From NCBI GenBank assembly GCA_944386325.1, contig CALXAP010000004.1, forward strand, positions 1 through 64,000: a stretch of 64,000 nt of DNA, in the 5' to 3' direction. Shown here one piece after another: positions 8,068 to 16,957 of the stretch. The DNA is from an uncultured Clostridia bacterium (GTDB lineage Bacteria; Bacillota; Clostridia; TANB77; CAG-508). Below the pieces are notes generated by a model that saw only the letters and a list, made by a program, of their open reading frames with translations, was not told where the DNA came from and did no database searches. A program made the position numbers and the translations under genes. Each line of letters begins with the position of its first letter. The stretch's first letter is position 1.

Positions 8068-9638
8068 TGAGTAGTAATGCAGAATATTGGATAAAAAGAT
8101 TTGAAGAACTTGAAAGAGCACAGTTATTAAACGAATCAAAATACATTACAGAATTACAAGAAGCATATGAAAGAACATTAAGTTCAGTAAAAAAAGAGAT
8201 AAATAATTGGTTAGTTAGATTTGCTGTAAATAATCAAATAAGTATGAAAGAAGCAAAAAAGTGGTTAAATACTCAAGAACTAAAAGAATTAAAATGGGAT
8301 ATAGATGAATATATAAAATATGGTAAAGAAAATGGTATTGATTTGATTTGGAAAAAAGAATTAGAAAATGCAAGTGCAAGAGTTCATATTTCAAGGTTAG
8401 AAGCATTAGAAATACAAATCCAACAGCAAATCGAAAAACTATATTATAATGAACAACAAACTACAAATGATTTTATCATTGAGTCGTATAGAGACACTTA
8501 TTATAAAACAGCATATGAGTTACAAAAAGGTTCAAATATTGCTTTTAAATTTGCAGCATTAAATGTTGATACTATTCAAAGGATTATATCAAGACCATGG
8601 ACAAGTGATGAGCAGACATTCTCAGACAGAATTTGGAAAAATAAGAAAGCACTATTAGATACTTTGCAGAAAGATTTAGAAAAATCTTTAAGAGGAGATG
8701 CAGATGAAGTAATAGATAAAATCTCAAAAGATTTCAATGTGGCCAAGGGAAAAGTAGGAAGATTAGTGATGACGGAATCTGCTTTTTTTGCAAGTGATTC
8801 AAGAAAAAGATGTTTTGAAGAACTATGGGTACAAAGATATATAAATATAGCAACATTAGATTCAAAGACATCTGAAGAATGCAGAGAAATAGATGGAACT
8901 ATATTTGATATGAAAGATTATAAAATAGGGGTTACGGCTCCACCATATCATATTAGATGTAGAACAACAACAGCTCCATATTTTGAAGATGAATTTGAAT
9001 TTGGCGAACGTGCAGCAAGAAATACAGATGGCAAAACTTATTATATACCAAGAAATATTACATATAATGAGTGGTTAGAAAAATATGTGTATTCAGATCC
9101 AGCAACTAAAAAAGCATTTGAAACGGATATAAAGATGAGAAAAAATAAATCTTCTGACTATGCACAATATAATAGATATAAAGAAACATTAGGAGATGAA
9201 GTGCCTAAAACATTTGATAAATTCCAAGAAATGAAGTATAATAATATAGACGAATGGAAAAATCTAAAAGCACAATATTCTGATGCCTTAGGTATTACAA
9301 CAGAAGAAAGAGCAAAAACATATATTAGTAATGTTAATAAACTAATAAATCATGGAAAACAAGATAAGCATATAAAAGGAAGTAATAATTATACAGAAGG
9401 AAGGAGTTATTTGACAATATCCAAAGAAAAAGCGCAAGAGTTAATTAACCAATATGCTGGAAAAGGAACATTAGAATTTAGTGACAGTGGCAAATGGAAT
9501 AAAAAAGAAATAATAACAGTAGATAATCCAATAGGGATAGTGAAAAATAAAAATGAAGAAATAGAAACTAATAGTTTTAAAATACATTATAGCAAAACTG
9601 GAACACATATAGTTCCTTACAGGAAAGGTGGCAACTAA
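8067..9638 (+). CDS. minor head protein (SPP1 gp7 / Mu gpF-like) with C-terminal Ntox50-like toxin domain
   Basis: A 523-residue protein. The N-terminal part is helical. The middle (about residues 230-310) holds the Mu F-like head motif: RLVMTESAFFASDSRKR, TSEECREIDG, and a PPYHIRCRTTTAPYF segment with its Cys/His pattern. The last about 90 residues (HIKGSNNY, RSYLTISKEKAQELI, IHYSKTGTHIVP) match the Ntox50 domain of polymorphic toxins. Such fusions are known in phage head proteins; the domain may act as a nuclease delivered with the DNA or as a processing domain. The minor head assignment is strong, the toxin's role is inferred. Confidence 0.85.
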   Translation: MSSNAEYWIKRFEELERAQLLNESKYITELQEAYERTLSSVKKEINNWLVRFAVNNQISMKEAKKWLNTQELKELKWDIDEYIKYGKENGIDLIWKKELENASARVHISRLEALEIQIQQQIEKLYYNEQQTTNDFIIESYRDTYYKTAYELQKGSNIAFKFAALNVDTIQRIISRPWTSDEQTFSDRIWKNKKALLDTLQKDLEKSLRGDADEVIDKISKDFNVAKGKVGRLVMTESAFFASDSRKRCFEELWVQRYINIATLDSKTSEECREIDGTIFDMKDYKIGVTAPPYHIRCRTTTAPYFEDEFEFGERAARNTDGKTYYIPRNITYNEWLEKYVYSDPATKKAFETDIKMRKNKSSDYAQYNRYKETLGDEVPKTFDKFQEMKYNNIDEWKNLKAQYSDALGITTEERAKTYISNVNKLINHGKQDKHIKGSNNYTEGRSYLTISKEKAQELINQYAGKGTLEFSDSGKWNKKEIITVDNPIGIVKNKNEEIETNSFKIHYSKTGTHIVPYRKGGN

Positions 9639-9639
9639 A

Positions 9640-9846
9640 ATGAAAGGAAAAAATTTAGAGGAATTATTAAATAAAAAAATAAAATTAACTACATTTAATG
9701 GTAATGAATATGAAGGAATAGTTATAGGATATGTACCAGCACAAGATAACGAACCAGAAATTGAAGAAATAAGCATTCAAAACGCAAAAGATAATAAAAC
9801 ATACTCATTATTTGAAAATGAAGTAAAAAGTATTGAAATATTATAA
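9640..9846 (+). CDS. small phage protein, beta-barrel-like
   Basis: A 68-residue protein. ATG 9640 is chosen because GGTGG lies eight bases upstream, at the end of the preceding gene. The sequence KKIKLTTFNGNEYEGIVIGYVPA alternates like a small SH3/Sm-type barrel. Function unknown. It is the last gene before a terminator and a non-coding stretch. Confidence 0.55.
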   Translation: MKGKNLEELLNKKIKLTTFNGNEYEGIVIGYVPAQDNEPEIEEISIQNAKDNKTYSLFENEVKSIEIL

Positions 9847-9897
9847 AAAGCCTAAACACGTTCGTACGAGGTTCGAATATAAGGCAATTTTATTATA

Positions 9898-9926
9898 AAG
9901 GCATATAGTTTTATATGTCTTTTTTG
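9898..9926 (+). terminator. rho-independent terminator after the first head genes
   Basis: GGCATAT and ATATGTC form a seven-base-pair stem (one G-T pair) around a short loop, followed by six Ts. It probably ends part of the transcription coming from terS through the gene at 9640. Confidence 0.65.
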
Positions 9927-10020
9927 GTGTCTACGATATAGTGGTAGATTAAATGGATTCTAAAACAACCATAACAAAGTTATAAAAGTAAGTATGTAAA
10001 CATACATACTTATTTTTTTA
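9927..10020 (+). ncRNA. candidate structured small RNA ending in a terminator
   Basis: Between two terminators lies a short stretch with three successive hairpins: TCTAC/GTAGA, ATGG/CCAT and ATAAC/GTTAT with an AAA loop. A terminator hairpin follows (AAGTATGT/ACATACTT and seven Ts, about 9991-10019). The spacing of arms is reminiscent of a tRNA cloverleaf, but there is no acceptor stem or canonical T-loop, so I do not call it a tRNA. It could be a phage small RNA. Confidence 0.35.
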
Positions 10021-10115
10021 TATATCACGATTTTGTATGTTGTTCGACAACAACACCAGGTCGGAGGCGTTGCTCCGTATAAAAACTCGAATACCTGTAT
10101 TAGAAGGGAGAAAAC
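10021..10115 (+). promoter_or_regulatory. structured leader before the scaffold gene
   Basis: Two strong hairpins stand in tandem: TGTTGT/ACAACA with a TCG loop, and CGGAG/CTCCG with a six-base loop. The second is enclosed by an outer pairing of CAGGT with ACCTG. The structure ends about 12 bases before the GAAGGGAG ribosome binding site of the scaffold gene, so it could control scaffold translation or protect the processed mRNA. No protein-coding potential was seen. Confidence 0.45.
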
Positions 10116-10724
10116 ATGAAAAGAGAAGAACTAAAAGCTATGGGATTAACAGATGAACAAGTAGAATCTGTTATGGCCAAAAATGGTGCAGAGGTTGCTG
10201 CACTTAATACTCAGATTACAACCTTAAAATCTGAAAAAGCACAACTAGAAAATGACAAAAAAGTCATTACAAAAGAAAAAGAAGATAAAGAAAAAGCAAT
10301 TACAGAATTACAAAAAAATAGTATTTCAAAAGAAGAATATGACAAAAAAGTTAAAGAAATCGAGGAAAATGCAAAAAAAGAAAATGAAGAATACGTTTAT
10401 AATGATTTATTAAATAAAGGTCTTGATGATGCCAAAGTGCTAAAAGACGAATTTACAAGAACAGCAATAATTTCATTAATAAACAAAGACAAAGATAAAA
10501 CTAAAATTTCTGATGATAAGAAATCAATAGTTGGATTAAAAGAACTAATTGAAAACTATAAAAAGCAAGCACCTCATTTCTTTGAGAAAAAAGCCTCTGG
10601 ATATTCGCCAGTAGATCCAGAAGGAGATAAAGGTGATGGCGATGGCGAAGTTAGTATGGCTTCTAATTTTGCTAAAAGAAATAATGCTGAAGATAAAGCA
10701 GAAAAAAGCCAATTCTTTGATTAA
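10116..10724 (+). CDS. capsid scaffold protein (phage GP20 family)
   Basis: A 202-residue protein with an N-terminal LKAMGLTDEQVESVMAKNG motif, a central coiled coil (about residues 25-90, rich in Lys/Glu/Gln), then DDAKVLKDEFTRTAIISLI and a polar C-terminal tail ending FFD. This is the layout of GP20 scaffolds, which assemble inside the procapsid and are removed before packaging. The position just before the decoration and major capsid genes agrees. Confidence 0.88.
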   Translation: MKREELKAMGLTDEQVESVMAKNGAEVAALNTQITTLKSEKAQLENDKKVITKEKEDKEKAITELQKNSISKEEYDKKVKEIEENAKKENEEYVYNDLLNKGLDDAKVLKDEFTRTAIISLINKDKDKTKISDDKKSIVGLKELIENYKKQAPHFFEKKASGYSPVDPEGDKGDGDGEVSMASNFAKRNNAEDKAEKSQFFD

Positions 10725-10746
10725 AAAAATTTAGGAGGTAACTATT

Positions 10747-11115
10747 ATGTATGTTAAAAGTGAAGAAGTAAATGAAGTCAATTTTTTAGCATCTGCTAAA
10801 TACCGTAATTTCACAAGACAATTTAGTCCAGATGGTGTAACAGCAAATGCAAAAGGTAGAAAAATCGTAAAGGCAGGTACTGTTTATAGAAATTCAAATG
10901 GGGTTGCTATTGGTTTAGTATTTAATGATGTTGATGTAACAGAAGGTAAACAACCAGGTGCAGTTATGTATGAAGGTTGGGTATTAGCAGCAAGATTGCC
11001 AGAGACAATATCTGCAGAAGATAAGGCTACAATGCCAGGTATTAAATTTAAAGATGAATATGAAGAACAAGAACCAGTTGAAGATGACTCTGGTAGTACA
11101 GATTCACAAGGATAA
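10747..11115 (+). CDS. putative head decoration / head fibre protein
   Basis: A 122-residue protein with a strong AGGAGG site. It is beta-rich (VKAGTVYRNSNGVAIGLVFN) with an acidic C-terminal tail. Small proteins of this composition between scaffold and capsid genes are usually capsid decoration or fibre-attachment proteins. The assignment rests on position and composition. Confidence 0.6.
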   Translation: MYVKSEEVNEVNFLASAKYRNFTRQFSPDGVTANAKGRKIVKAGTVYRNSNGVAIGLVFNDVDVTEGKQPGAVMYEGWVLAARLPETISAEDKATMPGIKFKDEYEEQEPVEDDSGSTDSQG

Positions 11116-11139
11116 AATAAAAAATAGGAGGAAATTATA

Positions 11140-12159
11140 ATGGGAAAAAGTGTATTAGAATTATTTAGTCAAAAAGAAGTTTTGAATTATCAAAAGGATA
11201 GAAAATATCCTGCATTAATGGGAGAGGAATTATTCCCAGAAGTAAAGAAAAGATCATTAAAATTTGATATGATTGTAAACAAAAGTAAAACACCAGTTAT
11301 TGCAAGTGTGCATGGATTTGATACAGAATCTGAAATCGGTCAAAGAAAAGCACAAAAGAAAGCTATTGAATTAGCATTAATCAAAAGAAAATTACCTTTA
11401 ACAGAGGAAGATATAATTGCTTTAGAATCACCTAGAAACGAAGCAGAAAAAGAAGAATTAATGCAAGAAGTATATGATGATATAGATGCATTAGTTCAAG
11501 GTGTTAGAGCTAGAGTAGAAGTAATGAGAATGGAAATTCTTGCAAAAGGAACAGTAACTTTAGATGAAAATGGTTTAGATGCAGTTATTGATTATGGTAT
11601 TCCTGCAGCACATAAAGTTGCAAATGTTGATTGGAGTATAGCTACAGCAAATCCTATCAATGATATGATTTCTTGGTATAATAAAATGACTGTTAAACCA
11701 AAGAGAGCTTTAACTTCTAATACTGTATTAGCAAAAATTCTTTCAAATCAAAACGTTGTTAATGCTTTATTTGGTAAAGATACAACAAGAATAGCTAGTA
11801 TTGGAGAATTAAACACTTACTTAGAAAGTTTAAAATTACCAAAAATATATACTTATGATGAGGTATATAGAAAGGTAAAAGAGGATGGAACAGAAGAAAT
11901 AAAAAGATACTTCCCAGAGGATTCATTTGTAATGTTCCCAGAAGGAAAATTAGGAGAAACATTATATGGTCCAACTGCAGAAGAAATTAGACTTCAAAGA
12001 GATCCATCAATAGATATTAGACAAGTAGGAAAAATATTAGCTATGGTATATGAAGAGGATAAGGATCCTGTATCAACATGGGAAAAGGCTGTGGCTACTG
12101 CCCTTCCAACATTCCCATACTCAGATGAGGTATTCCAAGCTACTATGAAATTATCATAA
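11140..12159 (+). CDS. major capsid protein (phage capsid E family)
   Basis: A 339-residue protein with AGGAGG before ATG. Features of the E-type capsid include the N-terminal LFPEVKKRSLKFDMI segment, RGxR-type loop residues (VQGVRARVEVMRMEIL), a central RALTSNTVLAKIL strand, KIYTYDEVYR, and a C-terminal VSTWEKAVATALPTFPY. It forms the procapsid shell around the scaffold encoded upstream. A strong terminator follows immediately, in keeping with high expression of this block. Confidence 0.9.
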   Translation: MGKSVLELFSQKEVLNYQKDRKYPALMGEELFPEVKKRSLKFDMIVNKSKTPVIASVHGFDTESEIGQRKAQKKAIELALIKRKLPLTEEDIIALESPRNEAEKEELMQEVYDDIDALVQGVRARVEVMRMEILAKGTVTLDENGLDAVIDYGIPAAHKVANVDWSIATANPINDMISWYNKMTVKPKRALTSNTVLAKILSNQNVVNALFGKDTTRIASIGELNTYLESLKLPKIYTYDEVYRKVKEDGTEEIKRYFPEDSFVMFPEGKLGETLYGPTAEEIRLQRDPSIDIRQVGKILAMVYEEDKDPVSTWEKAVATALPTFPYSDEVFQATMKLS

Positions 12160-12190
12160 GATAAAGGCGAATAAGCCTTTATCTTATTTT
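12158..12190 (+). terminator. terminator after major capsid gene
   Basis: An 11-base-pair perfect stem (AAGATAAAGGC / GCCTTTATCTT) with a six-base loop is followed by TATTTT. It starts at the capsid stop codon. Confidence 0.8.
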
Positions 12191-12204
12191 GAAAGGAGAA
12201 AAAA

Positions 12205-12669
12205 ATGAAAAGAAAAGTAAGAGTAAAAGGTCCAGGAGTTAAGCTAAATAATATATGGTGTTATATTAATGAAGTAGCAGTAATAGATGAAGCACAGTAT
12301 GAAGAGAACAAAGAATATGTAGAAGTTATTGAAGAAATAGAAGAAAATTCAAATACAAAATTAAAGGAAGAAAATAAAAGTGTTGATGGTAGCGACATAA
12401 ATGTCGGTGCCAATGAAACAGAAAAAGAAATTAGTGAAGAACAGCCCAAGGAAGAGTCAGAAGATAATATTGGCGAGAATACTCAAGAAGATACAGGAGA
12501 AAATGGAGAAGATAATGAAGGCGAAGACGAAGAATTAGAAGCATTAAAAGAAAGAGCAAAAGAATTAGGAATTACTGTAACTCATAATATGAAAAAAGAA
12601 ACAATCATAAAAAAGATTGAAGAAAAAGAACCTGAATCAGGAGAAGACCAAAATCCAAAAGGAGAGTAG
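12205..12669 (+). CDS. acidic head-associated protein with C-terminal SAP/HeH-like motif
   Basis: A 154-residue protein. Residues 1-45 form a compact N-terminal part, and residues 46-110 are a long Glu/Asp/Asn-rich linker. The C terminus (LEALKERAKELGITVTHNMK, then KETIIKKIEE) has the helix-extended-helix pattern of SAP/HeH DNA-binding modules often found on phage head proteins. The exact role is unknown; it may touch packaged DNA. Good AAAGGAG ribosome binding site. Confidence 0.65.
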   Translation: MKRKVRVKGPGVKLNNIWCYINEVAVIDEAQYEENKEYVEVIEEIEENSNTKLKEENKSVDGSDINVGANETEKEISEEQPKEESEDNIGENTQEDTGENGEDNEGEDEELEALKERAKELGITVTHNMKKETIIKKIEEKEPESGEDQNPKGE

Positions 12670-12677
12670 GTGATACT

Positions 12678-13145
12678 ATGTCAGTTTTAGAAAAGTTAAA
12701 AAGTAAAACAAATAATATAGATGTTGAACAATTAAAGAAAAGGTTAATAAAAGAATTAAAACTAACAACTGATAATAAAGATGCTATTACTCAAGTAGAA
12801 TATTCATTATTAGATACATTAGTTATAATCTTAGATACCATTCATCAATCCAAAATACCAGATGGATTATATACAACATGGTTAAGAATGACAAAAGATT
12901 ATTGGTATTTAAATGGGTATGATAAATTGTTTAATAACACCTCTGAAGAAGAAGGAAATTCTAAATCAAATGTAAAAGTTAAAAGTTTACAAATTGGTGA
13001 TACAACAACAACATTTGCAGACACAACCTCACAAGTAGAGATAAACGGTATTACTTATAGCACAGGTACTGTTGAATATTCTGAGGATGGACTAATAGAA
13101 AAATATAAAAAAGATTTATATAGGCATAGAAAGATGAGGTGGTAA
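12678..13145 (+). CDS. head-tail connector (adaptor) protein
   Basis: A 155-residue protein with a helical N terminus and a conserved-looking DGLYTTWLRMTKDYWYLNGYD segment in the middle. Position right after the head genes and before the head-closure protein matches the YqbG/gp6-type adaptor that binds the portal. The family call is mainly by gene order. Confidence 0.65.
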   Translation: MSVLEKLKSKTNNIDVEQLKKRLIKELKLTTDNKDAITQVEYSLLDTLVIILDTIHQSKIPDGLYTTWLRMTKDYWYLNGYDKLFNNTSEEEGNSKSNVKVKSLQIGDTTTTFADTTSQVEINGITYSTGTVEYSEDGLIEKYKKDLYRHRKMRW

Positions 13146-13147
13146 CA

Positions 13148-13513
13148 ATGGACTATATTGCTATTGCTAGAAAAGAAATAGAAAGTCATTATGATTCCAT
13201 TTGTGATATTATAGAGAGACAATCAGTAATCGAAAATAATATCACAAAAGATAAAAAAGAAGTTACTGTCGAGTCTGAAAAACCTTGTAGAGTTTCTTTC
13301 GAAGATATATATGCAAATACAGAAACAGATACCGAAACCAAGAAAAATCAAAAAATAAAATTATTCATAGCACCAGAATTAGTAATTAAACCTGGTAGCA
13401 AGATTGTTGTTAAAGGAAGAGGCAGAACTACAACGTATAAGAATAGTGGAGAACCTGCTATTTATAACACTCATCAAGAGATTATGCTCGAATTATGGAA
13501 AGGTTGGGCTTAA
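13148..13513 (+). CDS. head closure (stopper) protein, YqbH-like
   Basis: A 121-residue protein; ATG 13148 is preferred because GAGGTGG lies just upstream. The sequence has the beta-rich pattern of connector stoppers (CRVSFEDIYANTE, then IKLFIAPELVIKPGSKIVV), and ends in LELWKGWA. It probably plugs the portal after packaging and binds the tail. Assigned by motif and synteny with PBSX-like operons. Confidence 0.7.
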   Translation: MDYIAIARKEIESHYDSICDIIERQSVIENNITKDKKEVTVESEKPCRVSFEDIYANTETDTETKKNQKIKLFIAPELVIKPGSKIVVKGRGRTTTYKNSGEPAIYNTHQEIMLELWKGWA

Positions 13514-13514
13514 T

Positions 13515-14066
13515 ATGGCTAAGTGGGGAATGTGTGATTTTAGTGAAATAGAAAAATTGCAAAAGCAATTTGAAAGATTATCTAAAGTAGACATAGACAG
13601 ATTTTGTCAAGAGGTAGCAAAAGAACTAGCAGCAAGATTGCTTTCAAAGGTAATTCCAAGAACTCCGGTAGGAGAGGGAAGTTTCGAGGTTATAAAAGGA
13701 AAAAGATATACAATAAAAAGTGGTGGAACATTAAGAAGAGGATGGACGGCTAATACTGAAGCGGAAGCAGAAGGTGGAGCAGTGCCAGATGCGACTACTT
13801 ATGCAAAATCTTTAAGAATTGCTAGGATGGGAAACAATTATATAATAATAGTTGAAAACCCTGTGAAATATGCTTCTTATGTCGAATATGGTCATCGCCA
13901 AGAACCTGGAAGATATGTACCAGCATTAGGTAAAAGATTAAAAGCATCTTGGGTTGAAGGAAAATATATGTTGACTATATCTGAAAAGGAACTAGAATCT
14001 GAAATTCCTGCATTGCTTGAAAGAAAAATGAAAAGATATATTGAGGAGTGTTTTAATAATGGTTAA
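13515..14066 (+). CDS. HK97 gp10-like tail completion protein
   Basis: A 183-residue protein starting at ATG 13515, two bases after the previous stop. It has the HK97 gp10 pattern: helical N terminus, IPRTPVGEG near residue 53, a central GGTLRRGW, then NPVKYASYVEYGHRQ, where the YVEYGH motif is the family signature. These proteins finish the head-tail junction. It overlaps the next gene by eight bases. Confidence 0.85.
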   Translation: MAKWGMCDFSEIEKLQKQFERLSKVDIDRFCQEVAKELAARLLSKVIPRTPVGEGSFEVIKGKRYTIKSGGTLRRGWTANTEAEAEGGAVPDATTYAKSLRIARMGNNYIIIVENPVKYASYVEYGHRQEPGRYVPALGKRLKASWVEGKYMLTISEKELESEIPALLERKMKRYIEECFNNG

Positions 14067-14520
14067 TAATGTAATTAATGAAATTGTAATTGGGATAGCC
14101 ACAAAAATTACAAAAATATATGAAGATAAAGGAAAATATCTAATATATACTGATAATGTGAAACAAGGACTTGAAAAACCTTGCTTTTTTATTAAATATC
14201 TTAATGGAGAAGAAAAAAGAGAAATTGGGTTAGAAAATAGATTTTATAGAGATACATTGAACTTTGTTATTATAGGCCATACTTTAGATGGAGATACTGA
14301 AATACTTAATGATATGATTGATAATCTATATGATTTAGAATATATAGAACTAACTGATAAAACTTTGTTAAGGGCACACAAATTGCATCCTAAAATAGAA
14401 GACGGAGTTTTACACTTTTTTATAGACTATGAGATATTTATAAAAAAAGAAGATGCTACGACAACGAAAATGGATAATTATGATTTATCAGGGGAGGTAA
14501 AAAAAGATGAAAACATCTAA
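14059..14520 (+). CDS. tail terminator-like protein (DUF6838 type)
   Basis: A 153-residue protein. ATG 14059 is chosen from the GAGGAG site eleven bases upstream. It starts MVNNVINEIVIGIATKI and contains KPCFFIKYLNGEEKRE and a RAHKLHPKIEDGVLHFFIDY segment, the pattern of small tail terminator or completion proteins in PBSX-type phages. Just upstream of the sheath gene, as expected. Confidence 0.75.
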   Translation: MVNNVINEIVIGIATKITKIYEDKGKYLIYTDNVKQGLEKPCFFIKYLNGEEKREIGLENRFYRDTLNFVIIGHTLDGDTEILNDMIDNLYDLEYIELTDKTLLRAHKLHPKIEDGVLHFFIDYEIFIKKEDATTTKMDNYDLSGEVKKDENI

Positions 14521-14692
14521 AAAAGAAGCAAAAAAAATAACTGAAGAAAAATTTACAAAAGAACAAATTGTTAATTCTAAAACTTTTATTGAAAATAGAG
14601 ATTTATTGAAGGCTATATTAGAAGATAAAAGTTATAGTAAAAAAGAAATTAATGAAATAATCAAAAATTATAAGAAAGGAAAGGTGAACTAA
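14507..14692 (+). CDS. small charged phage protein upstream of sheath
   Basis: A 61-residue, Lys/Glu-rich helical protein starting inside the end of the previous gene after a GGGGAGG site. PBSX-type operons carry a similarly small gene here. Function unknown. Confidence 0.65.
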   Translation: MKTSKKEAKKITEEKFTKEQIVNSKTFIENRDLLKAILEDKSYSKKEINEIIKNYKKGKVN

Positions 14693-14693
14693 T

Positions 14694-15986
14694 ATGGCAT
14701 TAGGCGGAGGAACTTTTATAAGCCAAAATAAAAAATTACCTGGTACATATATTAATTTTGCATCTGCACAAAGTGCTTCATCTTCTATTGGAGAAAGAGG
14801 AACTGCTGCAATGGCAATTGAAATGGACTGGGGAAAAGATGGAGAAATAATAGAAGTTACATCTGAAAGTTTTGCAAAAGATTCTATGAAAATATTTGGA
14901 TATGATTATTCAAATGAGAAATTAAAAGGATTAAGAGATCTATTTAAAAATATCAAAAAGGCATATTTTTATAGATTAAATACTGGTAATAAAGCTACTG
15001 TTGATATTGCTACTGCCAAATGTAGTGGAACACGTGGAAATGATATAAGAATAGTTGTTGCAAAAAATATAGATGATGAAACTAAATATGACGTAATTAC
15101 TTATTTAGGAACAAAAGAAGTTGATAAGCAAACAGTAGAAACAGTTAGTGAGTTAGTAGAAAATGACTATGTAACATTTACTATGAAATCTTTACAAGTA
15201 ACTGCAGGTAAAAATTTAACAGGAGGAACAAATGGAGATGTAAGTGGAGAAGCACATCAAAACTTTTTAGACAAATTAGAGTCATATCAAGTAAATGCAG
15301 TAGGTTGTACTGCAAAAGATCAGTCTACATCTAATTTGTATGTTCAATATGTTAAAAGATTAAGAGATGAACAAGGTATAAAGTTCCAAGTAGTATTATA
15401 TAATAATGCTGCAAATTATGAAGGTGTTGTGAATGTTAAAAATTCTACTGTTGAGGATGAATCAGCACTTGTTTATTGGGTAACCGGAGTAATTGCTGGT
15501 TGCGAAATAAATAAATCAAATACAAACAAGACATATGATGGAGAATATACTATAAATGCTGATTACACACAAGCTCAATTAGAAACCTCAATTGATAATG
15601 GGGAATTTGTACTTCATAAAGTTGGAGACGAAATTAGAGTGTTAGTAGACATTAATAGCTTAGTAGATACAACAAGTGAAAAAGGAGAGGTATTCAAATC
15701 TAATCAAACAATAAGAGTATTAGATCAAATTGCTTCAGACGTTGCTAGTGTATTTAATTCTAAATATCTCGGAAAAATAGCAAACAATGAAGCTGGAAGA
15801 ACTTCACTTTGGAGCGATATTGTTACATTGTTTAAAGATTATCAAACTCTTCAAGCAATTGAAAATTTTGAAGATGATGATATAAGTGTTGAAATAGGAA
15901 ATGATAAAAAGTCAGTAACTATTAATACAAGTGTACAGGTAATTAATGCAATGGAAAAATTATATATGACAGTAGTTGTAGAATAA
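14694..15986 (+). CDS. contractile tail sheath protein
   Basis: A 430-residue protein. The N terminus (PGTYINFASAQ, then GERGTAAMAIEMDWG) is the hallmark of XkdK-like sheaths. The body includes AGKNLTGGTNGD and a C-terminal NSKYLGKIANNEAGRTSLWSD region followed by VINAMEKLYMTV. The sheath contracts to drive the tube through the envelope, so this is a myovirus-type prophage. Next comes the tube gene. Confidence 0.93.
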   Translation: MALGGGTFISQNKKLPGTYINFASAQSASSSIGERGTAAMAIEMDWGKDGEIIEVTSESFAKDSMKIFGYDYSNEKLKGLRDLFKNIKKAYFYRLNTGNKATVDIATAKCSGTRGNDIRIVVAKNIDDETKYDVITYLGTKEVDKQTVETVSELVENDYVTFTMKSLQVTAGKNLTGGTNGDVSGEAHQNFLDKLESYQVNAVGCTAKDQSTSNLYVQYVKRLRDEQGIKFQVVLYNNAANYEGVVNVKNSTVEDESALVYWVTGVIAGCEINKSNTNKTYDGEYTINADYTQAQLETSIDNGEFVLHKVGDEIRVLVDINSLVDTTSEKGEVFKSNQTIRVLDQIASDVASVFNSKYLGKIANNEAGRTSLWSDIVTLFKDYQTLQAIENFEDDDISVEIGNDKKSVTINTSVQVINAMEKLYMTVVVE

Positions 15987-16037
15987 AAGGGGACAAGTAA
16001 TTGTTCTCTTAATTTTTTTATAAGGAGGAATTAAGAA

Positions 16038-16511
16038 ATGGCTAATATAACAATGAATGCAAAGGATGCCATTAGTGCAAAACTAGCTGAATGCTTTGTT
16101 ACAATTGAAAATAGAAGATATTTGTTAATGCAAGGTAAAGATTTTGAGGCAAAATTTGAGAAAACAAAAAAGGAAATTAATATATTAGGTAAAACTGGTT
16201 CTGGTAACAAATCAACAGGTTGGAAAGGAACAGGTAAAATTACTATATATAAAAACACATCAATATTTGATGAATTAATGGAAAGATATAAAAACACAGG
16301 AGAAGATGTGTATTTTGATATCCAGGTAACAAATGATGATCCTACATCTGCAGCAGGAATTTGTACAATGGTATTCAAAGGATGTAATGTTGATGGTGGA
16401 GTTTTAGCAGCATTTGATGTTGATGGAGATTTCTTAGAACAAGAAATAAACTTCACATTTGAAGACTTTGCAAATCCAACTAAATTTACACAACTAGCAG
16501 GTATGCAATAA
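16038..16511 (+). CDS. tail tube protein (XkdM-like)
   Basis: A 157-residue protein with a strong AAGGAGG site. Residues 1-30 (DAISAKLAECFVTIENRRYL) and the KTGSGNKSTGWKGTGKI loop near residue 55 match tube proteins of the XkdM family. It ends with a beta-rich segment (EINFTFEDFANPTKF). It polymerises into the inner tube surrounded by the sheath. Confidence 0.88.
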   Translation: MANITMNAKDAISAKLAECFVTIENRRYLLMQGKDFEAKFEKTKKEINILGKTGSGNKSTGWKGTGKITIYKNTSIFDELMERYKNTGEDVYFDIQVTNDDPTSAAGICTMVFKGCNVDGGVLAAFDVDGDFLEQEINFTFEDFANPTKFTQLAGMQ

Positions 16512-16549
16512 TAAGCAAAAAAATTAAAACTAGAAAGGAAAGATAAGAT

Positions 16550-16957
16550 ATGAGTTTAGAAAGTTTTATGTTGAAAGATGAAGTAAAAGAAGTAGAATAT
16601 ATTGCTTCAAGTAGATTTAAAGATAAAGAAGGAAACATTGAAAAATGGAAATTAAAAACTATTACTGCAGATGAGAATGATAATATAAGGAAACAATGTT
16701 ATAAACAAGTTCAAGCTGGAAAAAGAATGAAACAAGAATTTGATACTGTAAAATATTTAGAATTATTAGCAGATAAATGTATTGTTTATCCAGATCTACA
16801 CAATGTAGATTTACAAAACTTTTATGGAGAAATGGATTCAATTAAATTACTAAAAAAACATTTATTAAATCCAGGAGAATATGATGATCTTATGTCTGAA
16901 ATTCAAAGAATAAATGGTTATAGTTTAGAGGATGCGGTTGAAGAAGCAAAAAACTAA
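16550..16957 (+). CDS. tail assembly chaperone, short (gpG-like) form
   Basis: A 135-residue protein that ends at TAA right after A AAA AAC. It includes the WKLKTITADENDNIRKQC segment (about 30-48) and YLELLADKCIVYPDL, typical of XkdN-type chaperones. It coats the tape measure during tail assembly. A longer product arises by -1 frameshifting at the end of the gene. Confidence 0.85.
   Translation: MSLESFMLKDEVKEVEYIASSRFKDKEGNIEKWKLKTITADENDNIRKQCYKQVQAGKRMKQEFDTVKYLELLADKCIVYPDLHNVDLQNFYGEMDSIKLLKKHLLNPGEYDDLMSEIQRINGYSLEDAVEEAKN

Noticed and set aside
9860-9985. A tRNA gene in the phage head operon
   Set aside because: A GGTTCGAAT-like string and three small hairpins are present, but there is no acceptor stem, the T-loop string does not sit in a paired arm, and the anticodon-like loop is too large.
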